From Myxococcales bacterium (GTDB lineage Bacteria; Myxococcota_A; Polyangia; Polyangiales; Ga0077539), in the NCBI GenBank assembly GCA_016792845.1, contig JAEUKH010000054.1, positions 1-64,000 on the forward strand: a stretch of DNA of 64,000 bases. The letters are read 5' to 3'. The notes below the pieces were generated by a model, which ran no database searches, was not told the DNA's origin, and saw nothing but the letters and a program-made list of their open reading frames with translations. The position numbers and the translations under genes are program-made. Positions 27,227-35,329 of this stretch are shown here, piece after piece; within the stretch, counting starts at the first letter, position 1; every line of letters begins with the position of its first letter.

Positions 27227-28351
27227 TCAGGCGATCTGGGCGCGCAACAGCCGGCACTCGGTGTCGCCGTTGTAGAGGGTGTGCTCAAAGGTGAACGGGA
27301 GGTTGAGGCTGCGGCTCACCATCGGGTTGCCCGAGAGGATCGCCACCGTGTGGCCGCGAAAGCCGCGGAGGGCTTCGCCAAATTGTCTTGCAAAACCAGC
27401 GAGTTGTAGCGGTTTCGCGGCGAGCCTGTCGCCGTACGGCGGGTCGGTGACGACCCAGCCGCGGTCGCGGTCGGGGCGGAGGTGACGGGCGTCGGTGCGC
27501 TCAAGGCTGACGTCGGCCGAGACGCCGGCGGCCTCGGCGTTGGCGCGGGTGGCGCGGAGGGCCTCTTCGCTCACGTCGACGCCGCGCAATCGCACGAGGG
27601 CGCGGGGGCGCACGGCCGCCTGGGCCTCTTCGCGGAGGGCCGCCCAAGCAGACACGGTGTCGGCCTCGAGGTTGGGCCAACGCTCGACGTTGAAGCGCCG
27701 CCCGAGGCCGGGGGCGATGTTGCGGGCCATGAGGGCGCCTTCGAGCAAGATCGTGCCCGCGCCGCAGAGCGGGTCGAGGAGGTCGTCTTCGCCGGTGTAC
27801 CCTGCGATCTGGAGCACCGCCGCGGCGAGGGTCTCTTTCATCATCGCGTCGACCGTCGAGCGGCGGTATCCGCGTCGGTGCAGGGGCTCGCCGGCGAGGT
27901 CGAGGTACACCGTGGCCTGGTCGCGCACGAGGCGCAGCACCACGTCGACGTCGGGGTCGCGGGTGTCAACGCTCGGGCGCTGCCCGGTGTAGTCTCGGAG
28001 CTGATCGACGATCGCGTCTTTGGCGCGTTGGGCGATGAACTGCGAGTGCGTCATCTGCGAGCTCTTGCAGGTCGCGGTGATGGCGAAGGTGTGCCGGGCC
28101 GTGAGGTGCTCGCGCCAATCGACGCTCCGCATGAGGTCGTAGAGGCCCTTCTCGCCGACCGCGGGGCCGCGCACCACCTCGACCAAGACCCGCATCGCGA
28201 CGCGGGCGTGGAGGCACACGCGAAACCCGTCGACGAGGTCGCCCTCGAAGTGAACGCCGCCTCGGTCGGCCTTGACCTTGACCTTGAGGGCTCGGAGCTC
28301 GTCTTTGAGGGCACCCTCGGTGCCGCTCGCTGCGGTGGCGAAGAATTTCAC
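27227..28351 (-). CDS. THUMP-domain class I rRNA methyltransferase (RlmL/YcbY N-terminal type)
   Basis: From a GTG at 28351 the 374-residue protein starts VKFFATAASGTEGALKDEL, the usual N-terminus of RlmL-like enzymes. A THUMP domain (about residues 50-155, with FAITATCKSSQMTHSQFIAQRAKDAI) precedes a Rossmann methyltransferase with DPLCGAGTILLEGALMARNIAPG and the catalytic VTDPPYGDRL. Homologues methylate 23S rRNA guanine at N2. Length fits single-activity members, not the fused RlmKL. The longer frame to 28468 would overlap the divergent thioredoxin gene and is rejected. Confidence 0.85.
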   Translation of the reverse strand: MKFFATAASGTEGALKDELRALKVKVKADRGGVHFEGDLVDGFRVCLHARVAMRVLVEVVRGPAVGEKGLYDLMRSVDWREHLTARHTFAITATCKSSQMTHSQFIAQRAKDAIVDQLRDYTGQRPSVDTRDPDVDVVLRLVRDQATVYLDLAGEPLHRRGYRRSTVDAMMKETLAAAVLQIAGYTGEDDLLDPLCGAGTILLEGALMARNIAPGLGRRFNVERWPNLEADTVSAWAALREEAQAAVRPRALVRLRGVDVSEEALRATRANAEAAGVSADVSLERTDARHLRPDRDRGWVVTDPPYGDRLAAKPLQLAGFARQFGEALRGFRGHTVAILSGNPMVSRSLNLPFTFEHTLYNGDTECRLLRAQIA

Positions 28352-28459
28352 GGCGTTTCGCGAGACCCATAGTACATCGCCGCACGAGGTCACAAGGGCG
28401 GCGGTGCCGACAACGCGCGTCTTGCGTCTCGGCCCAATCGTGGCACGGTCTCGCCCGTC

Positions 28460-29005
28460 ATGGCCCAAGCGTCGATGTCGTGGTCAGAGCGGCTGCTCTC
28501 AGAGAAGGTGCTGTATCCGCTGCTCGCGGTGGTGGCGCTGGTGGTGGTCGGCGTGGTGGCCTTTCGCCCGCGGAGCTACGGCAGCGCGGCCGATTTCAGC
28601 CTCCCGGTGGTCGACGCGGCGGGCAACGTGGGGGCCGAGCGGGTGAGCCTCGGGGGGCTCCGCGGGCGCGTCGTGGTGCTCGATTTCTGGGCGACGTGGT
28701 GCGCGCCGTGTCGGGCTGAGATCCCGATTTTGCAGCGGCTCCACACGCAGTACGCGGCGCGCGGGGTGACGGTGCTCGGGGTGAACGTCGACGAGGGCGG
28801 GCCGGGCCTCGTGCCGCGCTTCCGTGAGCGCTTTGGCATGCAGTACCCCATCGCCTACGACGTGGGGGCTCAGCTCTCGGGCGCCTACCAGGTCGAGGGT
28901 CTGCCGACGCTGATGGTGATCGACCGGCAAGGGGTGATCAGGCTGCGCCACGCGGGCATGGCACCCGAGTCGATGTTGTCGCGGGCCATCGAGAGGGCCC
29001 TCTAG
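28460..29005 (+). CDS. TlpA-family membrane-anchored thioredoxin-like protein
   Basis: A single transmembrane anchor (about residues 18-35) is followed by a periplasmic AhpC/TSA-thioredoxin fold domain of TlpA/ResA type. The redox pair C81 and C84 is in FWATWCAPCRAEIP, and the cis-proline loop is VEGLPTLMVID. Such proteins reduce periplasmic disulphides, often during cytochrome c maturation. No ccm genes are nearby. The gene is divergent from the methyltransferase gene and convergent with the squalene-synthase-like gene. Confidence 0.85.
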   Translation: MAQASMSWSERLLSEKVLYPLLAVVALVVVGVVAFRPRSYGSAADFSLPVVDAAGNVGAERVSLGGLRGRVVVLDFWATWCAPCRAEIPILQRLHTQYAARGVTVLGVNVDEGGPGLVPRFRERFGMQYPIAYDVGAQLSGAYQVEGLPTLMVIDRQGVIRLRHAGMAPESMLSRAIERAL

Positions 29006-29021
29006 AGACGCGTCGGCGCGC

Positions 29022-29942
29022 TCAGTCGGTGAGGGCGGCCTGGGCCTGGTCGAGCCGCGCCTCAAGGGCGAGGGCGAGGGCGACGACCTCGCTGCGAGGC
29101 AGCTTGGCGCCGGCCCCGTCGCGTTCGAGCAGGTCGAGGGTGTGCCGGGCGAGCAAGACGGGCAGGGCCGTGAACGCGACAAAGCCGCGCGGGGCGCCCG
29201 CGCCCTGGAGGGCCAGCACGTAGGTCTGCGCCTCGGTGAGGTCGCGCCGCGCGAGGGTGAGGATGCTCGCGCGGGGCACCGAGGGAGGGAGGTACACCCG
29301 ACCGTCGCGGGCGTCGTCGTCGGCGTCTTTGAGGATGTTGACGAGCTGGAGGCCCTCACCGAAGGCGCGGGCGTGGGTCTGCAACGTCTCCGCTGCGGCG
29401 GCGAGGGGCGCGTCAAGGAGGAACAAGTCTGTGAGCAGCTCGCCGACGATCCCGGCGACGATGTAACAGTACTGTTTGAGCGCATCGAGGTCGGCCAGGT
29501 GGAGGTCGCCGCGGGCCGTGCTGGCGTCGACAAAGCCGCGCATGCCTTCGGTGGTGCGGGCGGCGTGGTAGAGCACCCGGGCGCGGTGGGGGGCGGGCAG
29601 CGCCGCGGCGGCCGCGAAGACGGCCTCGGTGGCGCGCAAGAGGTCGAGGTAGCCAGCATGGTCGGTGGGCCCCGCGTCGGCCCAGGCGTTGGCCGCGAAG
29701 GCGATGCCCGGAGGCAGCCGACCCGTCTCGGCGAGGGCCGGGTCGGTGAGCCACCCGTGGAAGGTGCTCAGCGCCTCGTGGCGCACGCTGCGCGGCCACT
29801 GGGCGGCGTCTTCAAAGGTGTCGGCGATGCGAAAGAGCAAATACGCGAGCATCACCGCCTGACGGGTCGGCTCAGGCAAATGCGGAATCGACAACGCGAA
29901 CGTGCGGCTCGTGCGCGCCAGGAGCCCCTCAAGGTCGGCCAT
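29022..29942 (-). CDS. Squalene/phytoene synthase family protein
   Basis: Head-to-head prenyl transferase fold of 306 residues. The first Asp-rich motif is DTFED at 41-45 and the second is N202-D206-D210 in LVNILKDADDD, both needed for Mg2+-diphosphate binding. The segment QYCYIVAGIVGELLTDLF (158-173) is the family's active-site helix and is closer to squalene than phytoene synthases. The C-terminal membrane anchor of eukaryotic squalene synthase is lacking. Squalene-based hopanoid or sterol production is plausible for a myxobacterium-like host, but no cyclase or desaturase gene is adjacent. Confidence 0.8.
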   Translation of the reverse strand: MADLEGLLARTSRTFALSIPHLPEPTRQAVMLAYLLFRIADTFEDAAQWPRSVRHEALSTFHGWLTDPALAETGRLPPGIAFAANAWADAGPTDHAGYLDLLRATEAVFAAAAALPAPHRARVLYHAARTTEGMRGFVDASTARGDLHLADLDALKQYCYIVAGIVGELLTDLFLLDAPLAAAAETLQTHARAFGEGLQLVNILKDADDDARDGRVYLPPSVPRASILTLARRDLTEAQTYVLALQGAGAPRGFVAFTALPVLLARHTLDLLERDGAGAKLPRSEVVALALALEARLDQAQAALTD

Positions 29943-30208
29943 GGCTGTTCGTCGTTCGTTTTTACGCGCAGTGTCAAGCTGTCACTTGGGCCCTCGCGGT
30001 GAAAGCGCCAGCGCGATCGTAGGGGCCGTGACCCTCGGGCGGCGGCGGCGCGGGGGGCGACGCGCGGGGCGCGGGTGCGGGGCGACTTGCGTTCTGTCAA
30101 AAAGAGTGTTAGCCCTCCCGCCCCTATTTCTACCGCGGTGTACCAATGGGCCCAGCGCACCCGGCGCGCCCGTACAGCCACCGCAACGACCCCTTCTGAG
30201 GCATCGTC

Positions 30209-30421
30209 ATGCAAATCGGCATTCACCCGAACTACCCCGTCAGCAACATCACCTGCGGCTGCGGCAACGTCGTCGCGACCCGCACCACCCGCGGCTCGTT
30301 CTCGGTCGAAGTCTGCTCGGCCTGCCACCCGTTCTACACCGGCAAGCAAAAGGTGATGGATACCGCCGGTCGCGTTGACCGCTTCCGCAAGCGTTACGAG
30401 AAGGTCGCCCCGAAGAAGTGA
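30209..30421 (+). CDS. rpmE: 50S ribosomal protein L31 (zinc-binding C+ form)
   Basis: The 70-residue protein MQIGIHPNYPVSNITCGCGN has the CxC...CxxC zinc set (C16, C18, C36, C39) and the conserved CHPFYTGKQK motif, and so is the zinc-dependent paralogue. It is preceded by a 266-base untranslated stretch that may hold its promoter and leader, and followed by a hairpin at 30472-30508. The next gene is a DUF1385 membrane protein, a pairing also seen in other phyla. Confidence 0.95.
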   Translation: MQIGIHPNYPVSNITCGCGNVVATRTTRGSFSVEVCSACHPFYTGKQKVMDTAGRVDRFRKRYEKVAPKK

Positions 30422-30471
30422 GGGCCCGCGCTACGCGCCTGCGACCCTTTGTGGGGGCGTAGGTTCGTCGA

Positions 30472-30508
30472 CGAGCCCGGCGGTGCCGAGAGGGCGCTGC
30501 GGGGCTCG
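30472..30508 (+). terminator. Terminator-like hairpin after rpmE
   Basis: CGAGCCC (30472-30478) pairs perfectly with GGGCTCG (30502-30508) across a 23-base loop that can fold further. It is followed by TTGTCATTT, a poor T-run. It may attenuate transcription into the DUF1385 gene instead of ending it fully. Confidence 0.35.
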
Positions 30509-30557
30509 TTGTCATTTGGGCCGCGCGCATCAACTTTCACTTTCAAGAACGGGTGTT

Positions 30558-31583
30558 ATGGTTGCCCAGACCATGTCAAACACTCCGTCTACCGTAGGCG
30601 GTCAGGCCGTGATCGAGGGCGTGATGATGCGCTCGCCGAATCACCTGACCGTCGCCGTACGCCGTAAAAACAACGAAATTGTCGTCCGCGAAGAGGCCTG
30701 GCGCTCGACCTTCCCCGGGTGGGTCCGCAAGGTGCCGTTTTTGCGAGGCGCCTTGACCCTCATCGAGTCGATGCAGAACGGCAACCGCGCGCTGCGCTTC
30801 TCGGCCGAGCAGTACGAGGCCGACCTCGCCGAAGACGACGCGCCCCCGGGGAGCGCGCCGGGTGAAGCGCCCGCGAGCGACTCGGGGGTGGCCAACCGCC
30901 TCGGGGTGGTGCTCTCGATCGGGCTGATGGTGGCCTTGCCGAAGATCCTCGCGTGGGGTCTCGGGCGCGTCGCGGTGGGCGGCCTCACCATGGGCGACCC
31001 GCGGTTTCACATGCTCGCGGGCTTCTTCAAGCTCTGCATCATCATCGGGATGATGCTCTTGATGCGCCGAAATCAAGAGATGTTTCGGGTGTTTCAGTAC
31101 CACGGGGCCGAGCACAAGGCGATCGCCGTCCACGAGGCGGGCTTGCCCTTGACGGTCGACAGCGCGCGGCAGTTTACGACCCGCCACGCGCGGTGCGGCA
31201 CGACCTTTTTGATGGTCGTGGTGGTGGTCGGGGTGGCGATCTTCTCGATCGTCTTGCCGATGTTTTTGCCCAACGATTCGAGCCCGCTGACGATGTTGAA
31301 GTCGATCTTCATCTCGATCCCGCTGATGTTCCCCATCGCGGGGGTCGCGTATGAGCTTCAGCGGCTCGGGGCGCGCTACGTCGATCACCCGCTCGCGAAG
31401 CTTTTTCTCGCGCCTGGTTACCTCGTTCAGCGCATCACCACGGCCGAGCCCACCGACGACCAGGTCGAGATCGCGTTTGTGGCCTTGAAGCGCGCGTTGG
31501 CGCGGGAGGCCGAGTCGGCCGCGCGGGCCGAGCCGGTGGTTCGCACCTTCCCCTCGTTTGCGGCCTTCGCGGGGCAGGGCTGA
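30558..31583 (+). CDS. DUF1385 (YqhQ-like) membrane protein
   Basis: The 341-residue protein has the family's start signature VGGQAVIEGVMMRSP and the conserved block FQYHGAEHKAIAVHE with its histidine/glutamate cluster, which has been proposed to bind metal. Hydrophobic helices lie around residues 125-140, 160-175 and 215-260. The function is not established. In Firmicutes and Thermotogae the gene clusters with rpmE, prmC and prfA. Here only rpmE is adjacent. The ATG at 30558 is used, but an ATG at 30573 is equally plausible. Confidence 0.85.
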   Translation: MVAQTMSNTPSTVGGQAVIEGVMMRSPNHLTVAVRRKNNEIVVREEAWRSTFPGWVRKVPFLRGALTLIESMQNGNRALRFSAEQYEADLAEDDAPPGSAPGEAPASDSGVANRLGVVLSIGLMVALPKILAWGLGRVAVGGLTMGDPRFHMLAGFFKLCIIIGMMLLMRRNQEMFRVFQYHGAEHKAIAVHEAGLPLTVDSARQFTTRHARCGTTFLMVVVVVGVAIFSIVLPMFLPNDSSPLTMLKSIFISIPLMFPIAGVAYELQRLGARYVDHPLAKLFLAPGYLVQRITTAEPTDDQVEIAFVALKRALAREAESAARAEPVVRTFPSFAAFAGQG

Positions 31584-31630
31584 GAGGGTTGCATCTGCGG
31601 CCCTTGGGGTCGTAGGGTTCGCCCCCCCCA

Positions 31631-32056
31631 ATGCAAGCTCCGCGTTTCGTGTTTGCCCTCGCCCTCGTCGCCGCCCTCGCTGAGATGGGCTGCCAGAAGG
31701 TGATCGGCGACAGTTGCACCCTCAGCTCTGATTGCAGCCTTCAGGGCGATCGGGCCTGTGACACCTCACAGCCCGAGGGGTACTGCACCGTGGCGGCGTG
31801 TGACCCCAACGCCTGCCCCGACGAGGCGCTCTGCATCGCCTTCAACGCGCACGCGCCGCGCATCACCCGACGGTACTGCATGGCAGGCTGCACCACCGAC
31901 GATGACTGTCGTACGCCCGAGTACCGCTGTCGGCGGCCCGATGCGCCGAGCTGCGCGGCGACGGGCGATGAGAGCCTCGCGTCGGGGCAGACCTGCGATC
32001 GTCTGGTCGACACGGTGTCTCGGGCGCCGGGCTTTTGCGTGCCCGCGACCCGCTGA
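31631..32056 (+). CDS. Cysteine-rich secreted (probable lipo-)protein
   Basis: Residues 1-21 form a signal peptide ending EMGC. The mature part has 14 more cysteines in short-spaced patterns (CTLSSDCSLQGDRAC, CDPNACPDEALC, CMAGCTTDDDC), like the small disulphide-rich modules of secreted myxobacterial proteins. The residue at the -3 position (E) is unusual for a lipobox, so lipidation is uncertain. Function unknown. It lies between the DUF1385 gene and an ABC permease pair, with a 14-base gap to the latter. Confidence 0.55.
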   Translation: MQAPRFVFALALVAALAEMGCQKVIGDSCTLSSDCSLQGDRACDTSQPEGYCTVAACDPNACPDEALCIAFNAHAPRITRRYCMAGCTTDDDCRTPEYRCRRPDAPSCAATGDESLASGQTCDRLVDTVSRAPGFCVPATR

Positions 32057-32070
32057 GAGGGGTCACCGCG

Positions 32071-33009
32071 GTGCGCTGGTTGGGCTTCTTCGCCAGACGC
32101 ATGGTCTCGGGCTTGGGCACGGTCTTCGCTGTGGCCTCGCTGTGTTTTTTCGCGCTGCATGCCCTGCCGGGTGACCCGGTTGATGTGCTCCTCGATGAGA
32201 CGGCGTCGGGGGCCGAGCGGGCCCAACTGCGGGGCGCGCTGCGGCTCGATCAGCCCTTGGTGGCGCAGTATGTGGGCTTTGTCACCGACCTCGTGGCCCG
32301 GGGGATGGGGCGGAGCTTTGTGCACCCCGAGCGCACGGCCTTGGCCGAGGTGTGGCGGGTGTGGCCGTCGACGGCGGTGCTGGCGGTGGCGGCGATGGGC
32401 GTGGCGTGGGCGGTGGCGATCCCGTTGGCGGTGCTCGCGGCGCGGCGTCCGGGGTCGCGCACCGACGCGGCGGTGGGGGTGAGCTCGCTCGTGGCGATGG
32501 CCCTGCCCTCGGTGTGGACGGGGCCCCTCCTGGTGCTTCTTTTCTGTGTAATTTTAAGGGTTTTGCCCTTTCCCGGGCCTGACGCCGCGGGGCCCTCTGG
32601 GCTGGTGCTCCCGGCCTTGACCTTGGGGGCTTCGATGGCCGGCATTCTGACCCGCATGGGGCGCTCGGCGCTGCGCGAGGTGCTCCGCGAGCCGTACATC
32701 GCCGCGGCGCGGGCCAAGGGGCTGAGCGAGCCGGTGGTGCTCGTGGCGCATGCGCTCCGCTCGGCCATGGTGCCGTTGATGACCGTGGGCGGCGCGCAGC
32801 TCTCGGCGCTGCTCGGCGGCGCGGTGGTGACTGAGAAGGTGTTCGAGCGTCGGGGGCTCGGCTCGCTCTTTCTAGAGTCGCTCTTGCGCCGTGACGTGCC
32901 CGTGGCGCTGGCCTGCGTGGTGGCCGTCGCGTGCACCGTGGTGCTCGTTCAGTTGATGCTCGACGTGGCCTACGCGTGGGTCGACCCTCGCATTCGGAGC
33001 GCGGGGTGA
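32071..33009 (+). CDS. Peptide-type ABC transporter permease (DppB/OppB family)
   Basis: The 312-residue protein begins VRWLGFFARRMVSGLGTVFAVASL and shows the DppB pattern: an N-terminal helix followed by LPGDPVDVLLDE, five further helices, and the EAA loop AAARAKGLSEPVVLVAHALRSAMVPL. The GTG at 32071 is chosen because GAGAGGGG lies upstream and the conserved N-terminus starts there. It overlaps or abuts the second permease, indicating an operon. No ATPase or binding-protein gene is nearby, so the transporter must use subunits encoded elsewhere or be incomplete. Confidence 0.85.
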   Translation: MRWLGFFARRMVSGLGTVFAVASLCFFALHALPGDPVDVLLDETASGAERAQLRGALRLDQPLVAQYVGFVTDLVARGMGRSFVHPERTALAEVWRVWPSTAVLAVAAMGVAWAVAIPLAVLAARRPGSRTDAAVGVSSLVAMALPSVWTGPLLVLLFCVILRVLPFPGPDAAGPSGLVLPALTLGASMAGILTRMGRSALREVLREPYIAAARAKGLSEPVVLVAHALRSAMVPLMTVGGAQLSALLGGAVVTEKVFERRGLGSLFLESLLRRDVPVALACVVAVACTVVLVQLMLDVAYAWVDPRIRSAG

Positions 33010-33014
33010 GCCCG

Positions 33015-33827
33015 ATGACCACGCTCCGCATCGAAGGTCGCGGTGTGATCGGTGTGCCCTTGGTCTTGGGCTTCGCCCTGACGGCGGTGTTGGGGCCGTG
33101 GGTGGCGCCCTATCGCCCGCGGGCCATCGACCTCGCGCACAGCCTCGAAGGGCCGACGGCGTTGCACTGGTTGGGCACCAGCGACAACGGCGTCGACGTG
33201 CTCTCGGTGCTCTTGGTGGGCGCGCGGCTCGCGGCGGTGGTGAGCGTGTCGACGGTGTGTCTCTCGGCGCTCTTGGGGGTGTTGCTCGGGGGCGGGGCGA
33301 CCTTCCTCGGGGGGCGCTGGTCGTCGGTGATGGCGCGGCTCACCGATGCGGCGCAGTCGTTTCCGTCGTTGGTGGTGAACATGGGCGTGCTGGCCTTGGT
33401 CTCGCGGCCGGGGGTGGCCCACATGATCGCGGCGCTCTCGGTGACGGGGTGGGTCGGTTACGCGCGGGTGGCCCGGGCGGAGGTGTTACGCCTCGAATCG
33501 CGGGAGTTTGTGACCGCCGCCCGTGCCTTGGGCGCGGGTGAGGCGCGGGTGTTCTTTCGGCATGTGCTGCCGAACGCGCTCGGGCCCTTGTGGGTGCAGG
33601 CGACCTTCGGTCTTGGGGCCACGGTGTTGGCCGAGGCCTCGCTGTCGTTTCTCGGGCTCGGGCCTGGCGCGGCGGCCTCCTGGGGGGCCCTGCTCGACCA
33701 GGGGACGGCGCACCTGCTGCATACGCCGCGCATCGCCATGGTGGCCGGGGTGGCGATCTCGGCGACGGTGTTGGGCTTCAACCTCACCGGCGACTGGCTC
33801 CGCGACCAGCTCGACCCGCGGGCGTAA
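33015..33827 (+). CDS. Peptide-type ABC transporter permease (DppC/OppC family)
   Basis: The 270-residue protein has the DppC features: an N-terminal anchor, a periplasmic segment with HWLGTSDNGVDVLSVLLVGAR and the EAA loop TAARALGAGEARVFFRHVLPN. It ends FNLTGDWLRDQLDPRA, the typical C-terminus of this subfamily. A GTG at 33006 overlapping the previous stop is also possible; the ATG at 33015 has GGTGAG upstream. It forms the membrane channel with the preceding DppB-like protein. Confidence 0.85.
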   Translation: MTTLRIEGRGVIGVPLVLGFALTAVLGPWVAPYRPRAIDLAHSLEGPTALHWLGTSDNGVDVLSVLLVGARLAAVVSVSTVCLSALLGVLLGGGATFLGGRWSSVMARLTDAAQSFPSLVVNMGVLALVSRPGVAHMIAALSVTGWVGYARVARAEVLRLESREFVTAARALGAGEARVFFRHVLPNALGPLWVQATFGLGATVLAEASLSFLGLGPGAAASWGALLDQGTAHLLHTPRIAMVAGVAISATVLGFNLTGDWLRDQLDPRA

Positions 33828-33838
33828 ACGCGGAGACT

Positions 33839-34014
33839 CAGCGAACGGGTGTTTCGCTGAGAAAGCGCATGGTGAAGGCCTCTGCGTCGACGCGATCGAG
33901 CAGCGACCAGCCTGTGTTTCGCAAGACGTGCTCGTACACGACGACCGGCGTCGGGACGAACAGCGTGATTTCTGCGTCTCGATCTAAGGGGCGCAGCACG
34001 CTCGAGCGCCACCA
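33839..34014 (-). pseudogene. Probable remnant reading frame downstream of the Panacea pseudogene
   Basis: On the minus strand a frame from about 34014 to a stop at 33839 reads like a genuine protein tail (DRDAEITLFVPTPVVVYEHV, then NTGWSLLDRV). Upstream it runs into an in-frame stop near 34027 with no good start; only a GTG at 33999 is available. A run of eight C at 34060-34067 lies just beyond. This could be the C-terminal remnant of a partner gene to the Panacea frame, or a small gene broken by sequencing error. Family not recognised. Confidence 0.3.
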
Positions 34015-34119
34015 TCCTTGAGAGCAGCACCCTCAACGCTCGCCGAACCGACGCAGGCGCCCCCCCCGGGCTCCAGAGAGGAAGCCATTCGACCTCAGGA
34101 TGTTTGCCGTGATGTCAGC

Positions 34120-34684
34120 TCAGGTCGGAGCCAACGCGAGCATCTCTTCTGGCGTGAGAGGCGCCGCTTCATCGTCGGCGAGGTCGGCCAGCTCTTCAGG
34201 CGTCAGACGCATCACCAGCGTCGCGCCCCGCAGGTACGCGAGCGGGATGGTCTTCCCCGCTTCGCGGGGTGTAGCGCCGTAGAAGGCGCGCAAGGCCTCG
34301 TGCGTCATGATGGGGCTTGGCCGAGCACCGCGCACATCGGCATTGGCCCACGGTCGCTCGCGGTGAGTCAGCTCGGAAAGCCAATCCTCTGAATGGCCCC
34401 CATACCAAGCCAACACGGCATCAAGTGTCTCTCGCGCAGCGTCTGAGAGATTGGCAGGATCGTCTGTCAACGCGCCGTCGCGGTTGGCGTGCCAGACCTC
34501 CCCGACGACAGGGCCAAGATCCCAAGGCCCTGATCGACTCCGAAAATAGCGGGACGCCATCCCACACAAGAGACCACGCCTGGCTGTAGTACAGGAGCTT
34601 CTGAAGCCTCAGCGGCGTCTGCGCACCGCGCGATTTGAGATCGCTCGCAATGTCTCGCGCGTTGGTCAGAACATCGCTATACAG
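34120..34684 (-). pseudogene. Panacea-domain (SocA/GepA-like, DUF4065) antitoxin gene with frameshift
   Basis: The 3' frame (stop at 34120) encodes PWDLGPVVGEVWHAN, SDAARETLDAVLAWYGGHS and LSELTHRERPW, the C-terminal half of a Panacea domain. Upstream, a different frame encodes TNARDIASDLKSRGAQTPLR, then LQKLLYYSQAWSLVWDGVPL, the classic N-terminal half. The frames would join as ESIRAWDLGPVV if one base were removed from CCTTGG on the minus strand (34521-34530). No ATG or GTG start is seen in the first frame (only CTG at 34684 or 34669). Panacea domains are hyper-variable antitoxins pairing with many toxins. Either a true decay event or a one-base sequence error. Confidence 0.75.
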
Positions 34685-34783
34685 GCGTTCACCCTTGTGT
34701 CAGCTCGGCCCGCCGGCTCGCGACGCTGCCCGTCGCCCCGTCGCGCTTCTGTGTGGGGTTGCGTGGTAGCCTCCCGGTCTGTG

Positions 34784-35212
34784 ATGCAGCGGAGTGCGTG
34801 GGTCGCAGGCGTGTCGGCGTTGGTGCTCACCGCGAGCGTGGCCTCGGCCGACCAGTGTCAGGTGCTCACCGAGGCGCAGGCCATCCAGGCCGTCAACGCG
34901 CTTCAGCAGGCCCGCGGCGTCGCGCGCGTCTGTGAGCCCTGCGGCGAGCGGATCGGCCCTGGCGTTGCTGTCGCGCCCATCGCGTCGGTCGCGCGCCACC
35001 GTTGGGAGGGCGACGCGCGGCAGTGGGTCGTTCGGATCAACGGCCGCGACGTAGACCTCGCGTACATGTTCTTCACGGTCAACGGCACGCGCTTCGTCAA
35101 CCTCGCCAGCGTCACGACCTGCCACACGACGGGCGTGACGGCGTCGTTCGACCGCGGCCAGAGCCCTGTGGCGCCCCCGGCGGTGCTCCCCCCGACCGAG
35201 CCTGGGATGTAA
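34784..35212 (+). CDS. Small secreted protein of unknown function
   Basis: From the ATG at 34784 the 142-residue product starts MQRSAWVAGVSALVLTASVA with a clear signal peptide (cleavage after ASA). The mature part has two CxxC-like features, including VCEPCGERIG, and a compact domain with RQWVVRINGRDVDLAYMFF. No family is recognised. It lies between the Panacea remnant and the VIT/vWA gene, pointing the same way as the latter. Confidence 0.6.
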   Translation: MQRSAWVAGVSALVLTASVASADQCQVLTEAQAIQAVNALQQARGVARVCEPCGERIGPGVAVAPIASVARHRWEGDARQWVVRINGRDVDLAYMFFTVNGTRFVNLASVTTCHTTGVTASFDRGQSPVAPPAVLPPTEPGM

Positions 35213-35329
35213 TCTCGCTCCGATCAAAACCCGGGTGTGCTCCCGGTGTCTGTAAGGCCAGACCTGGGGCAGACGTTGTTCGTCTCAAACCCCGTCGTTG
35301 GCCCCCTCGACCGCTGGAGCACCTCCGCC

